DNA of 64,000 bases from Phytobacter diazotrophicus. GTDB taxonomy: Bacteria; Pseudomonadota; Gammaproteobacteria; Enterobacterales; Enterobacteriaceae. The first letter of the stretch is position 1. The number at the start of each line of letters is the position of its first letter. The position numbers and the translations under genes are program-made. The stretch covers positions 186,001 to 250,000 of the forward strand of contig SMDE01000007.1 in the NCBI GenBank assembly GCA_004346725.1, written 5' to 3'. Below are positions 8,540-17,302 of the stretch, one piece after another. Below the pieces are notes generated by a model. It was not told the DNA's origin, made no database searches, and saw only the letters and a list, made by a program, of their open reading frames with translations.

Positions 8540-8976
8540 AGCGACAGCTCCTTGCGCATCACGGCGTCAATCTGGTCTCTGGTCTCGTTGGCTGCCTTCG
8601 TCAGAAACTGAGGTTCGCCGTGCGGGTCCCAATAGTTGCCAGTCCCCGTACCGCCGCCGAACTCCTGCCCTTCTCTGGTTTTACCGAAGTGCGCACGAGG
8701 CTGACCTTTGAGTTTACCCGGCATAGCGTGGACATACGCTGCATAGTTTGCTGAATAGCCTACCCGCCCGGTGATGCGTGTTCCGTTCAACATCACTTCG
8801 CGAAACTGACTGTTGAGAAGGGTTGAAGTATCTACAGGAGTATAAATCGCCGCCTGGGCGCCAACGATGAGCAAGGCAGACTGAATTCCGCGAACAACTT
8901 TTCTCCCCTGAATGTCATCAATGATACGGTTCAGATTATCCTTGGCCTGCTGAATCCCTTTCACCTTAACGCCCAT
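8536..8976 (-). CDS. HK97 gp10-like head-tail connector protein
   Basis: This protein of about 146 residues begins MGVKVKGIQQAKDNLNRIID and has the HK97 gp10 / lambda gpZ-like pattern (AIYTPVDTSTLLNSQFRE, then GYSANYAAYVH). I chose the ATG at 8974-8976, which has a CAGGAG site; the longer frame to 9033 overlaps the preceding adaptor gene and adds 19 unrelated residues. The role is tail completion or connection to the head-closure protein. Confidence 0.82.
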   Translation of the reverse strand: MGVKVKGIQQAKDNLNRIIDDIQGRKVVRGIQSALLIVGAQAAIYTPVDTSTLLNSQFREVMLNGTRITGRVGYSANYAAYVHAMPGKLKGQPRAHFGKTREGQEFGGGTGTGNYWDPHGEPQFLTKAANETRDQIDAVMRKELSL

Positions 8977-8977
8977 A

Positions 8978-9328
8978 TCAGACTCCTGTAATAATCGCGA
9001 AGTCATCCGCGAGGCGATCAAAAGTATCGGCATAACGGATAACCTGCCTTACTTCGTCAGCGCCAGCTCTGACCGGGTCCGTTTCCGTCGATTCGCCGAT
9101 CAGCAGATAATCCCCTGCTACTGCCAGTGCAAACTCTGTCCAGACGGTATTCTTCACGACGATTTCAGCGCCAAGGCTACCTATGCGCTTCGAAAGACCA
9201 CCCTCATAATCACAAAAGATGATCTCTGGTTCCGCATAACCCAGCGGATCGCCGTTCTCGTCTTTCCCGGCAAGCTTTCGCCAGATAGTTGCCTTAGCGG
9301 TGTATGACCAGTTGGCTAACGACGACAT
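8978..9328 (-). CDS. head-tail adaptor / head closure-like protein
   Basis: This 116-residue protein begins MSSLANWSYTAKATIWRKLAG. Its size, beta-rich pattern (EIVVKNTVWTEFALAVAGDYLLIG) and location between the connector adaptor and the gp10-like gene fit the small head-closure proteins that join portal and tail in HK97/SPP1-type siphophages. Its start codon lies four bases after the stop of a 56-residue small gene. Confidence 0.7.
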   Translation of the reverse strand: MSSLANWSYTAKATIWRKLAGKDENGDPLGYAEPEIIFCDYEGGLSKRIGSLGAEIVVKNTVWTEFALAVAGDYLLIGESTETDPVRAGADEVRQVIRYADTFDRLADDFAIITGV

Positions 9329-9331
9329 AGC

Positions 9332-9502
9332 CTACTCCCTCCATTGCAGCACAACCGCGCCTGTCGCCCGGATGTGCGGGCAGTTAATGAACCACTCGCC
9401 GTCCGATTTGACGTACGCTGTCGTTTGCTGCCCGGTATCGGTGATTACCCACACGCGCGAGAATGAACGAGGCAGCCGCTGCTTAACGGATATCCAGGCC
9501 AT
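9332..9502 (-). CDS. DUF551-like small phage protein
   Basis: I read this 56-residue gene directly. It starts at the ATG at 9500-9502 after GGGAGG, overlaps the previous stop as TGATG, and ends at TAG 9332-9334. The N-terminus MAWISVKQRLPRSFSRVWV and an internal GEWF match the WISVKDRLPE...GEW pattern of DUF551 proteins, which are common in enterobacterial phages and have no known function. It is embedded in the connector genes, which is unusual because DUF551 genes more often lie in early regions. Confidence 0.75.
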   Translation of the reverse strand: MAWISVKQRLPRSFSRVWVITDTGQQTTAYVKSDGEWFINCPHIRATGAVVLQWRE

Positions 9503-9882
9503 CAGCAGCCTCCCACCACATCGAAAAATCCGACACTATTACCGGCGCTGATTGGCAGTGCACTGGTACAGCCGCTGGTATCGAGTCGCGCTAGAGAGTC
9601 ACGCAGCCAGGTAATGCTGTCGGTACCGTAATCAAACGAACGCGACGCGCCAGACGGCGCCCCCTGTGATTTGATGCGACGGGCGCCGGAAGATGTTGCC
9701 ATCAACGCGGCGGCATACATCAGGATGAGCTTTGCGGTGCACTCGTCATAGCCGGCGCCATTGAGGCACGGAATGATTTTGTTCACCACGCAGAGAATCG
9801 GATCTAACAACGCGCCCGGAATGGAGTAACCCAATTCACCGAGGAACGCCTGCACGTCTGCCGCCGTGATTGGGTCAGCCAT
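9502..9882 (-). CDS. head-tail connector protein (DUF7370-like)
   Basis: This 126-residue protein begins MADPITAADVQAFLGELGYS. The helical pattern (ECTAKLILMYAAALMATSSGARRIKSQ, then SFDYG) is that of small head-completion/adaptor proteins which dock on the portal. It lies directly after the capsid-associated genes, in the usual place. It is followed by the DUF551-like gene with a one-base overlap. Confidence 0.72.
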   Translation of the reverse strand: MADPITAADVQAFLGELGYSIPGALLDPILCVVNKIIPCLNGAGYDECTAKLILMYAAALMATSSGARRIKSQGAPSGASRSFDYGTDSITWLRDSLARLDTSGCTSALPISAGNSVGFFDVVGGC

Positions 9883-9884
9883 GG

Positions 9885-10250
9885 TTATTTCGCCTTCTTG
9901 GTTGCTTCTGCCAGTGCCGCTTCTGCTACATCTGCGCGTTTTGTTTCAGCAGCCAGGGCTTCCGCGTGAGCAACATCCTTCGCTGTTGCTTCGGCCTTTA
10001 ACTGATCGACCATCGTCAGAGCATTATCGAGCTGCTCCTGTAACGCGGTGGTTTCAGCAACCAAAGGTGTCGAGGGAGTAGCCACTTCAAACATCAGCGT
10101 CTCGCCCTTTTCTTTCGTTGCCTCAGCTTTGCCCGCTGCAATCCAGTTCTCAGCAACCGCATCATCGACGTCATAAACTTTACCAGCCTCCAGCTTCTGG
10201 AAGCTGGCACCGGCAAAGAGGTTCGCTACCAGTATCTTTACAAGTGCCAT
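9885..10250 (-). CDS. small head-region protein with alanine-rich coiled coil
   Basis: This 121-residue protein begins MALVKILVANLFAGASFQKLE. The N-terminal ~45 residues look like a small beta domain (GKVYDVDDAVAENWIAAGKAE). The rest is a long Ala/Glu/Lys helix, probably a coiled coil. It lies between the major capsid gene and the connector genes, the location of lambda FI-like accessory proteins that assist DNA packaging or head completion, but the similarity is too weak to name it. Confidence 0.6.
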   Translation of the reverse strand: MALVKILVANLFAGASFQKLEAGKVYDVDDAVAENWIAAGKAEATKEKGETLMFEVATPSTPLVAETTALQEQLDNALTMVDQLKAEATAKDVAHAEALAAETKRADVAEAALAEATKKAK

Positions 10251-10261
10251 AGGTGTTTTCC

Positions 10262-11338
10262 TTAGCTCGAGGCGTAAACGACAGAGAAGTGACCGCTGAT
10301 GTCCTGCTTAACCATCAGACCAGCAGCACCCCATGTGCGCCATACGTAGTCGCTGTTGTAGAACTGGCGAGGATCGGCAACGGTACCGAACGCCTGGCCG
10401 ACAATCGGAGCGATAACCCCGGCCCCCAGCGGTACAACCAGAATCTGATTGCCGGATAGCTTGGCGTCTTCTTTGATGTCTTTAATGCCGGAGAGCTTCT
10501 TAATCTCTTCCAGCACCGTGCGCAGGGAGTTCACATCGAAATACTGTTCCCAGTTCGACATGATTTCGCTGGAAACGTACCAGGTCTGCTCGCCGTATTG
10601 ATAGTTCTGCAGTTTCAGCACATCACGCAGAGCAATGGCCTGGGCGCGAATAGCTTTCGGGTCCGTACTGGTCGCGAAATTGAAGGTCAGCGTAATTTGA
10701 GCGACACGCTCATCAGCACGCAGGCCTTTCCAGGTTTTATCGTCAAACTTAATGAAGTTGCCCGCAGCATCGCGGAAACCGCTCCAGATATAGTCCACGT
10801 ACTGGCGGCGCACATCATCGACTGAGCCAGCCTGGGCGTCGGCCAGAGACGACAGTGCCGAGCCTTTATTGAACACCGGATCACGCCAGTTGAACTTGAA
10901 ACCGGAATCGTGGATAGGCACCATCGTGCCGTCAAAGGTATAGGACTTCGCATCGAGCGCCGCACCAATCTGGCCGGACATTGAGGTGTGAGCCCAACCA
11001 CGACCACCCGTGCGCGCGTACTCATATACCGATTCTTCCAACCGTACAGAGCGGGAAAGAGGCATCAGATCGTTGAGTAACGTGAATTCGGTATTGGGCT
11101 GGAATTCAGCCAGCACGGTCTGGTCATAAGAGCGATACAGGCGGCGGATATCATCCACTGCGTTCACTGCATCCAGTACCGGAGCATTGGCGGCTTCACC
11201 ACGCGCGCGGGTGCGGGCAATGAAATCTGCTACAGCCTGGGCGCTGGCATTACGGGCAAACTGCAACTCCTGAAACTGAGCCGTGTTTGCCTCAAGGTTT
11301 CGGGTCTCGGTTGCCTGTCGTGTTGAAAATGCAAACAT
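10262..11338 (-). CDS. major capsid protein
   Basis: This protein is about 358 residues long, starting MFAFSTRQATETRNLEANTA at the ATG at 11336-11338 with a TAAGGAG site. A longer frame to 11434 overlaps the decoration-protein gene and is rejected. The sequence matches the DUF2184/DUF6260-type major capsid family (WYVSSEIMSNWEQYFDVNSL; ILVVPLGAGVIAPIVGQAFG), taken to have the HK97 fold. The genome position, after protease/scaffold and decoration genes and before connectors, agrees. Confidence 0.85.
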   Translation of the reverse strand: MFAFSTRQATETRNLEANTAQFQELQFARNASAQAVADFIARTRARGEAANAPVLDAVNAVDDIRRLYRSYDQTVLAEFQPNTEFTLLNDLMPLSRSVRLEESVYEYARTGGRGWAHTSMSGQIGAALDAKSYTFDGTMVPIHDSGFKFNWRDPVFNKGSALSSLADAQAGSVDDVRRQYVDYIWSGFRDAAGNFIKFDDKTWKGLRADERVAQITLTFNFATSTDPKAIRAQAIALRDVLKLQNYQYGEQTWYVSSEIMSNWEQYFDVNSLRTVLEEIKKLSGIKDIKEDAKLSGNQILVVPLGAGVIAPIVGQAFGTVADPRQFYNSDYVWRTWGAAGLMVKQDISGHFSVVYASS

Positions 11339-11348
11339 TCGTTGCTCC

Positions 11349-11789
11349 TTACTTAATGACGACGCGCAGGAGATCGCCTGCGGTGGCAATGGTGTATGCG
11401 CGGTCCTCTTCGACATAAGCGCGGACAGACTCACCAGCGGCCTTCGCTTTCACGAAGCCATTGGCGATTGAAAGCGGCTGACCTTTCGTGTACGTGCCGG
11501 CCGCCGCAGGGACGTTGAAGAAAACACCGGGCGTTGGTTGCATCGCGACTACCCAGTCATCCGCGGCAATGGTGTCATCCACCGTTTTACAGCGCAGATA
11601 GTCATAGTTGGCCACATACAGAATGGCGTCTTCATTTCCATCTACCGATGCTGTGAATTTCTTCGTCGCGTTATCGAAGAAGCCAATAGTGCCGGGTCTG
11701 GTATCAGCAGCCGCGGCGCCTTCCCGGTGCAACTGCGGATTGGCAAAAATGCCGCCCGCATGAATTACATGTTTCCCGTCTTTAGCCAT
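11349..11789 (-). CDS. probable capsid decoration / structural protein
   Basis: This 146-residue, mostly beta protein begins MAKDGKHVIHAGGIFANPQL and contains PAAAGTYTKGQPLSIANGF. It is encoded immediately before the major capsid gene, the position of capsid cement (decoration) proteins in phages with DUF2213-type proteases. The assignment rests mainly on gene order and size. Confidence 0.65.
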   Translation of the reverse strand: MAKDGKHVIHAGGIFANPQLHREGAAAADTRPGTIGFFDNATKKFTASVDGNEDAILYVANYDYLRCKTVDDTIAADDWVVAMQPTPGVFFNVPAAAGTYTKGQPLSIANGFVKAKAAGESVRAYVEEDRAYTIATAGDLLRVVIK

Positions 11790-11792
11790 TTC

Positions 11793-12986
11793 TTACTCCG
11801 GCATTTCGCTGAAAGATTGGTTGTTGTTCGCCTGGCGGAATGCACCATTCAGGCCCGTTGATGTCTGGCACTGCGCGTAGAAGCCTTCCAGAGCCGCGCC
11901 GTCGAGAGCGTTCACGGCGAGGTCGTCCAGGCCGAACTTCGCTTTTACTGCAGCACGCATTTCACTTTTAACCTTGTCGGCGTTTACCGACAGACCGGAC
12001 TCGATCGCGTTCAGCTTCTGGGCGAATGGAGCGAACCATGCAGGGGCCTCCTGGTTGTTGTTGGCCTGCTCTTTCGCCTTCTTGTCGTCAGCCTCTTTCT
12101 TCTCGCGAGCAGCTTTCTCTTCCGGCGTTTCTTCTTTTTTGTCGGCGTTTTCTGCCAGCATCTGGTTATATGCGTCCATCAGCTCGGCATCGGTTTTACC
12201 GTCAACCGGTTTACCTTTGGCTTTCAGCGCATTGACGATGAGCTCTTTCATCGGGTCTGTTTCCTTATGGGTTGAGTCGCTGTTGGCGCTGAAAAACGCC
12301 TTTAGCTGGTTGAAAAAGGTTTTAAATGTAGGGTCTTGCAGGTCGGGAGAGTCGGAATCAGCAAGGTTCACGGCTTCGATTTCAAGTTCTTCACCTTCGG
12401 CATTAACGAAGATCCCAACGCCTTCGCCTGGCGTGCCTGCGCCGGGTTCGTCAAGCAGCACAGCTACATGGTCGAACATCATATTGGTGGCGATTTCGTT
12501 GTACTTCTTGCCCTTCGATTCGCCATTCGCGGCAATACCGGAATACAGCAGGCCGGTGGAAATGTGGATCGGGTCAGTGTTGGTACCGGCTGCCATCTCA
12601 TCCAGTCGGTTAACGAGGCGCTTACCCTTCTCACTGGATTCGGCGTACTGGCGGTCAACATACATATCACCGCTGACTTTGCCGTCTTTGTGGTTGACGT
12701 TCTGGAGCCATGCCCCGACGTGATAGTTGTTAACCGCCCGCACGTCGCGCGCCGACACGTGCTTACCGTCCACCTTCGGATGGCCCAGCGGCATCGGATT
12801 GCGCTCAAGGGTGTTATAGGCTTTCTCGATTTCTGCTGCCGGGTACAACTTCCGGTTCATCACAATATCATCGACGACAGGCGTGATGCCGCGAACCACG
12901 ATATGTGGCTTGCCGTCGATGGTTTCAGTGGTGATGTTTGACGCGGAGTTGACGACGGTCAGCACGTTAACGCGGTTGCGTTTCAT
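11793..12986 (-). CDS. DUF2213 prohead protease with scaffold-like C-terminus
   Basis: This 397-residue protein has an N-terminal DUF2213 domain (about 15-190): VVRGITPVVDDIVMNRKLYP, MPLGHPKVDGKHVSARD, THIS-type strand DPIHISTGLLY and MMFDHVAVLLDEPGAG. Conserved His and Ser residues in this family are thought to form a capsid-maturation protease active site. From about residue 255 it is highly charged and helical (KKEETPEEKAAREKKEADDK), as in internal scaffolds fused to proteases. It precedes the decoration and capsid genes, as expected. Confidence 0.82.
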   Translation of the reverse strand: MKRNRVNVLTVVNSASNITTETIDGKPHIVVRGITPVVDDIVMNRKLYPAAEIEKAYNTLERNPMPLGHPKVDGKHVSARDVRAVNNYHVGAWLQNVNHKDGKVSGDMYVDRQYAESSEKGKRLVNRLDEMAAGTNTDPIHISTGLLYSGIAANGESKGKKYNEIATNMMFDHVAVLLDEPGAGTPGEGVGIFVNAEGEELEIEAVNLADSDSPDLQDPTFKTFFNQLKAFFSANSDSTHKETDPMKELIVNALKAKGKPVDGKTDAELMDAYNQMLAENADKKEETPEEKAAREKKEADDKKAKEQANNNQEAPAWFAPFAQKLNAIESGLSVNADKVKSEMRAAVKAKFGLDDLAVNALDGAALEGFYAQCQTSTGLNGAFRQANNNQSFSEMPE

Positions 12987-13014
12987 GCCGGGTCCTCATG
13001 GTTGGATTTAAGGC

Positions 13015-13040
13015 AAAAAAAAAGGCCGCCGCAGCGACCT
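13015..13040 (-). terminator. intrinsic terminator after small head-cluster gene
   Basis: For leftward RNA, AGGTCGC pairs with GCGGCCT (one G-U) and is followed by a run of nine T. It overlaps the stop codon of the 90-residue gene at 13039-13311 and precedes the protease gene. Confidence 0.8.
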
Positions 13041-13311
13041 ATTTGATCTGTTTGAATTCCCATCGGAATGAGCTGTATATGTACTCTCCGCCATCCTCCC
13101 TATCGGTAAGCTTAGCGGTTATCTCAAACTGGCTGCCAATTGGATACGCCTTAACATCAGAGAGTTTTTTTGAGCACTCAACAGCCAAAGACGAGCTCGC
13201 CCATTGTCCAGGGGTAGGCCTAATATGCACTTTCCCCTTTTTGCCGGATGTACTGGCCGGGTAGTAGCTCTCAACTATCAACTTACGATAAGGCTCGTCA
13301 GGTTTTGCCAT
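13039..13311 (-). CDS. small protein of unknown function inserted in head genes
   Basis: This protein of about 90 residues begins MAKPDEPYRKLIVESYYPAS at the ATG at 13309-13311 after GAGGACTAGGA. A frame reaching 13422 overlaps the head-morphogenesis gene and is not used. The C-terminal half has a beta pattern (FEITAKLTDREDGGEYIYSS). It has a strong terminator at its stop codon and breaks the usual portal-morphogenesis-protease order, so it looks like an accessory insertion. I do not recognise a family. Confidence 0.65.
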   Translation of the reverse strand: MAKPDEPYRKLIVESYYPASTSGKKGKVHIRPTPGQWASSSLAVECSKKLSDVKAYPIGSQFEITAKLTDREDGGEYIYSSFRWEFKQIK

Positions 13312-13342
13312 AAGTCCTAGTCCTCCGCAAAACCTTCTTTTA

Positions 13343-14332
13343 TCATGCCGCCTCGGCTGATTTCCACAGCTTACGTTCTTTCGCCATTTTCTCGGCCAGT
13401 CCGGTGTTAAATATGCTGCCATCGTCGTTGAGCAGTACCGGAATTTGGCTGCAGTAGCAGTGATACTTATTGCCGTCTCGTGAGTAAAATTCCCTTACCC
13501 ACTCGGTCGATTTAACCTTTCCATGCTCAGCGGCATGCCACCAGCGAGTAGTGGGTTTTAACGCTGATAACCAAAGCAACCCGGTATTCAGCCCAAGGCG
13601 ATCAGCAGCCCAATCCGTTTCATTCCATTGTGCCTGCCGCAGCGCGCCGACCTGCTCCGTCTGCGCGATATTTTTGGCCTTAGCCATCGACACATCAAGG
13701 CGCTTACTGATGATACTGGCCGTCTCGCGAGGGTTAATCCCTCGCCCTATCGAGTCGGCTATTACGTTTGCGAGGTCGGCTCTTGCTGTATCGCTTATCC
13801 CCTTCCAGTCGCTATAAGTGCTTACGTAAGCGCTGGCAATCTGGTTCTGATATGCCGGGCTGGAGAGCAGTTGCTGCAGCGTTGTCTGGCTGGCGTAGAC
13901 CGGGGACTGCACCGAGAGATTGGTGAAGGCATTCAACGTGCCGCGCTCATACCCTGACGAGACATATTCCAGCGCCCAAAGATTCTGGCTTCCACCGTCG
14001 AGCAGTGAATCGTCCAATACGGTTTGAACAATCTGCAGCAGGTCAGCCAGTTGTGCCGCCATCATGTCATAGATGTAGGTTCCTGCATTCACCTGGTACA
14101 GCGACGGCTCCGCACCCTCGTTATTGCACATCATCCACGACTTCTCACCGTTAGTTTCGCGCTGGCGCCCGGTGAGACGCTGAGCAAAGAGCACTTTCAG
14201 TCGGCGCTTGATGTCCAGATACCGGGCTTCGATATCGTTGAACATCTGGCTGACCTGTCGGCCTGATTGCGTCGGGTCAGCCTTGTTACGCGGTACTATT
14301 GGCGTTCCGATTCGGGTCAGCACTGTCGTCAT
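13343..14332 (-). CDS. phage head morphogenesis protein (SPP1 gp7 / Mu F family)
   Basis: This 329-residue minor head protein has the family core near residues 175-300: SDTARADLANVIADSIGRGI, then AKNIAQTEQVGALRQAQWNE (the conserved TE...) and WHAAEHGKVKSTEWVREFYS. It lies directly after the portal gene and overlaps it by 47 bases. Members bind the portal, are packaged inside the head and are needed for normal DNA ejection or head assembly. Confidence 0.87.
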   Translation of the reverse strand: MTTVLTRIGTPIVPRNKADPTQSGRQVSQMFNDIEARYLDIKRRLKVLFAQRLTGRQRETNGEKSWMMCNNEGAEPSLYQVNAGTYIYDMMAAQLADLLQIVQTVLDDSLLDGGSQNLWALEYVSSGYERGTLNAFTNLSVQSPVYASQTTLQQLLSSPAYQNQIASAYVSTYSDWKGISDTARADLANVIADSIGRGINPRETASIISKRLDVSMAKAKNIAQTEQVGALRQAQWNETDWAADRLGLNTGLLWLSALKPTTRWWHAAEHGKVKSTEWVREFYSRDGNKYHCYCSQIPVLLNDDGSIFNTGLAEKMAKERKLWKSAEAA

Positions 14333-15731
14333 CGGTCAGCGGATCCTTTCCGGTTGGTTTTGCATTGGGATCTGGCGTTTCAGGCTCTTTCCGTGGTTCC
14401 AGTTCGCCGACGGCGCGCACTTCGCTCTCATCGACTGCCGGAGTACCAAAGGCCTGTTGTGTTTTCGCTGCCACGTCAGCCATCACTGCCATGTTGGCCA
14501 GCTTCTCTTTTTCACTCGGCGCCAGCAAATCAGACCAGGCCAGTGTCACCTCGCCGGATGCTGGAGGGTCAATAATGCCAACAGTCCAGAACCGCTCAAT
14601 GACGCGGGTAATAACGTCAGAAAGGAATCCCCAGCGACGTTCGTTACAGCGGTTTGCCCAGGCAGTCTTATCTTCCTCCGATGCGAGATTGCCCGTCTGC
14701 TTTCCGAACATAATGTTGAACGGACATTGAATTGTTGAAGAGAAGGAGTTGGCTGATACCGTCCAGCTTGGCGTCGGGTCGGCGGGAGCGACCGAGAGGA
14801 CAGAAGGCGTGCCTGCCTGCATTACCAGAGCGGCATCGGTACCGCGGTTCATCTTCGCTACCTTGTCGTTCAGTGCTTCCCCAAGGTCTTTGAAACCTGC
14901 ATCAATAGCCGCCTTTTTCAATGCCTCCATATTGGTTTCTTTTTCAAACGCAATGCCAAGTTGTCGGCTGGCATTCTTAAGGAAACCCTCGGCACTGCCG
15001 CCCTTCGTTTTCTCGATATCAAGAAGGTCGTTATAGCCAGCCTCCAGCAGAGGAATACCGGAAAGAATGTTGTCGTCCTCGGAGCCCTCGCACAACAGGA
15101 TAATGCGGTCCGGATGCACCTGGACGGAACGGGGACTGCTGTATGTCCCTTCGTCACCGATTGGCTGCTCATTGAACTGATAGCTAACCGGCTGGCCATA
15201 CGTTTCAGACCAGGTATCAATATCCAGATTGCCCGGTTTGATTTGAGGTTCCCACGCCGGAATGAGTTTCACCAGCGCTTTGCTGCCGAGCTTTTTCACG
15301 ACATCGACGTCAATCGGCTGGCTCCAGTCCCGGCTATCGCGGACCTGAATCAACAGCGCCGAATATCTGCCAATCATGTTGCGGCGGTCAGCATCTTTAA
15401 TTTTCGCCCACTGCTTCTTCATCAGCTTGGTGACAGCCTTTTCCCACGCCGTCGTGGCTGTAGACTCCCTATCTTCGTCACCGTCGATGATGGTCGGCCG
15501 GTCAACCCAGCAAGCGTCAAGCAGCTTATGTACCGCAGAGAATCCCGTTGAACCACGTCGATACTGACGATAGAAATTATCGAAGGTTAGCGTGTCCGGA
15601 TAGCCGAACTCATCCCAGAGTTTCGTGCGCTTAACATTGCCATTACGCCCTACGTACTGCATGCGCTGGCGCCCGATAGCATCAGCAAGGGCATTAACGA
15701 GGAATGAAACCTCGCCTTGTTGTTCACTCAC
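14286..15731 (-). CDS. portal protein (DUF1073 family)
   Basis: This 481-residue protein begins MSEQQGEVSFLVNALADAIG and has the DUF1073-type portal pattern (DNFYRQYRRGSTGFSAVHKL; RYSALLIQVRDSRDW; FNIMFGKQTGNLASEEDKTA). The portal dodecamer forms the DNA channel and docks the terminase. The C-terminal tail is acidic and proline-rich (EPRKEPETPDPNAKPTGKDP). Gene order terminase-portal-morphogenesis is standard. Database pipelines sometimes label this family with the unrelated-function name Acb1; the location argues for portal. Confidence 0.87.
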   Translation of the reverse strand: MSEQQGEVSFLVNALADAIGRQRMQYVGRNGNVKRTKLWDEFGYPDTLTFDNFYRQYRRGSTGFSAVHKLLDACWVDRPTIIDGDEDRESTATTAWEKAVTKLMKKQWAKIKDADRRNMIGRYSALLIQVRDSRDWSQPIDVDVVKKLGSKALVKLIPAWEPQIKPGNLDIDTWSETYGQPVSYQFNEQPIGDEGTYSSPRSVQVHPDRIILLCEGSEDDNILSGIPLLEAGYNDLLDIEKTKGGSAEGFLKNASRQLGIAFEKETNMEALKKAAIDAGFKDLGEALNDKVAKMNRGTDAALVMQAGTPSVLSVAPADPTPSWTVSANSFSSTIQCPFNIMFGKQTGNLASEEDKTAWANRCNERRWGFLSDVITRVIERFWTVGIIDPPASGEVTLAWSDLLAPSEKEKLANMAVMADVAAKTQQAFGTPAVDESEVRAVGELEPRKEPETPDPNAKPTGKDPLTDDDSADPNRNANSTA

Positions 15732-15742
15732 TGATGAGCTCC

Positions 15743-17302
15743 TTAGAAGAAAATGGCGCCCACCTTCGTTGGTGAGTGCAATACACGATAACGGGTTGCA
15801 TCCCAGTCGTGGTCTTCCTGCTGCGTATCAACATCGTCAGGGTTCTTTTCATCACGAACGAGCACCGGGATACGGCTAATCCAGCCGCGACAGTAATCAA
15901 AGACGTAGAAAGCCGGTTTCTCAGGCATTCCGGACTCCAGCTTCTTACCTTCAATTACCGCTTCGAGCATGTCAGCGAAAAGCGAGGCGCCGTTAATGCG
16001 CGAACCGGGCTTTTTGTCAGCCGGCAGCCATGTAACGCCCTGGGCTTCCATTTTTTGTGCAATGGATAGCTCGTTATCGCCAGTATTGAATATCGCGCCG
16101 TCAGCCGGACCCGGTATAACTTCACGGCAAATACCAGGCATGATGTGCATCTGGCCCTGTGTAATGCCGTCGAGTTTGATCTCGTCGGGTTCATCAACCT
16201 CTTCCCCCACCAGCCGCTTATCAATCCACGCCACGCCCTTGGCGACGTTTGTCGAGGACATATTCAGGCCTTTGTTCAGTTCGTCAGGCGGGCAACCGTA
16301 CCACTCACCTATCAGGATTAGCGTCCCGGCAGGCGGACAGAACTGGCGACCGTCCGGCAACTCGGCGGCGGTACCATCGGCACGCGCCCACCAGAGGTTT
16401 GAGAACGGCTTCGACTCACCCCAGTCATGTGAGCGGTCAACCGTCCAGCTATCGGGGATGCGGAATGGCTTAATGACGTGCAGTGATGCATTCCACAGGT
16501 GATCGAATCGACCGCCACTGGTCACGTCCCATGAACCTTCAACCCATGCTTTGCGTCGGTTTGGGTCTTTGATAGACATCAGCGTCGCGATGTACTGCGG
16601 GTCAAGGTATGGGTTTTCTTTAAACGAACCGTGGATGGCTACACGAGTTAGCGTCACATCCTCTTCACGCTCGGTTTGCGGGTTAAACACCTTTTGCGTT
16701 TCGCGAATGATGGTTCCACGCGGAGCAGGCTCAATGAAGCGCTTCTTCACCCAGGTATGACCTATACCAAACGGGTTAGTTGTGCTGAACGTTTCCAGGG
16801 GGATCGGTTTTAGCAGGCTTCCATCTTGCAGCGGGTAGTTCTCCGGGCGAAACGACGAGCGCCGACAGGAAAACATCATTTCGTAAAATTCGGCTGACTG
16901 CTGCTTGGTCAGCTCGTTAAAGCCAATGAAGGGGAATTCCTGGCCGTGATAATCCCAGTAATCGCTCTCTTCTTTCCCGAAGCGGAAAAGCAACTCTTCG
17001 CCGGTCGGCCACACCCAGCGCAGCTCAGATGCGGATGCCAGATATCGGGCACCGTCATTAAACAGGCGGTACATACGCTTTGACTGGGTGATGATGTCGG
17101 TGAGGTTTTTATACTCGGTATCGAAAATGACACCACGCCAGAACGAGCCGTAGCCCAGGCCAACAAGTCGACGGAATCGGGCCAGTTGCGCGGCGGTTTT
17201 ACCAGGCCCGCGCGTTCCCTCGTAGAGGATTTCATTACACGGGCAACTCAGGGAAAGTGATTGCGATCCAGGGAGTGGTTTCCAGACAGCTTTGTAATTC
17301 AT
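15743..17302 (-). CDS. terminase large subunit
   Basis: This 519-residue packaging motor has a Walker A-type loop in YEGTRGPGKTAAQLARFR (about residues 27-44), a Walker B-like FPFIGFNELTKQ (about 125-136) and, in the C-terminal nuclease domain, acidic residues such as VDRSHDWGESKPF (about 290). It cuts concatemeric DNA and pumps it into the head. It starts four bases before the stop of the small subunit, so the two are translationally coupled. Confidence 0.92.
   Translation of the reverse strand: MNYKAVWKPLPGSQSLSLSCPCNEILYEGTRGPGKTAAQLARFRRLVGLGYGSFWRGVIFDTEYKNLTDIITQSKRMYRLFNDGARYLASASELRWVWPTGEELLFRFGKEESDYWDYHGQEFPFIGFNELTKQQSAEFYEMMFSCRRSSFRPENYPLQDGSLLKPIPLETFSTTNPFGIGHTWVKKRFIEPAPRGTIIRETQKVFNPQTEREEDVTLTRVAIHGSFKENPYLDPQYIATLMSIKDPNRRKAWVEGSWDVTSGGRFDHLWNASLHVIKPFRIPDSWTVDRSHDWGESKPFSNLWWARADGTAAELPDGRQFCPPAGTLILIGEWYGCPPDELNKGLNMSSTNVAKGVAWIDKRLVGEEVDEPDEIKLDGITQGQMHIMPGICREVIPGPADGAIFNTGDNELSIAQKMEAQGVTWLPADKKPGSRINGASLFADMLEAVIEGKKLESGMPEKPAFYVFDYCRGWISRIPVLVRDEKNPDDVDTQQEDHDWDATRYRVLHSPTKVGAIFF

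Noticed and set aside
11974-12723. 249-codon serine-rich plus-strand frame
   Set aside because: It is the mirror of the DUF2213 protease/scaffold gene; serine/alanine richness comes from the complementary codons.
14286-15731. Anti-CBASS (Acb1) function for the DUF1073 protein
   Set aside because: The family label in databases can mention Acb1, but location between terminase and head morphogenesis, length and pattern are those of a portal protein. No HxT-HxT phosphodiesterase motif was seen.
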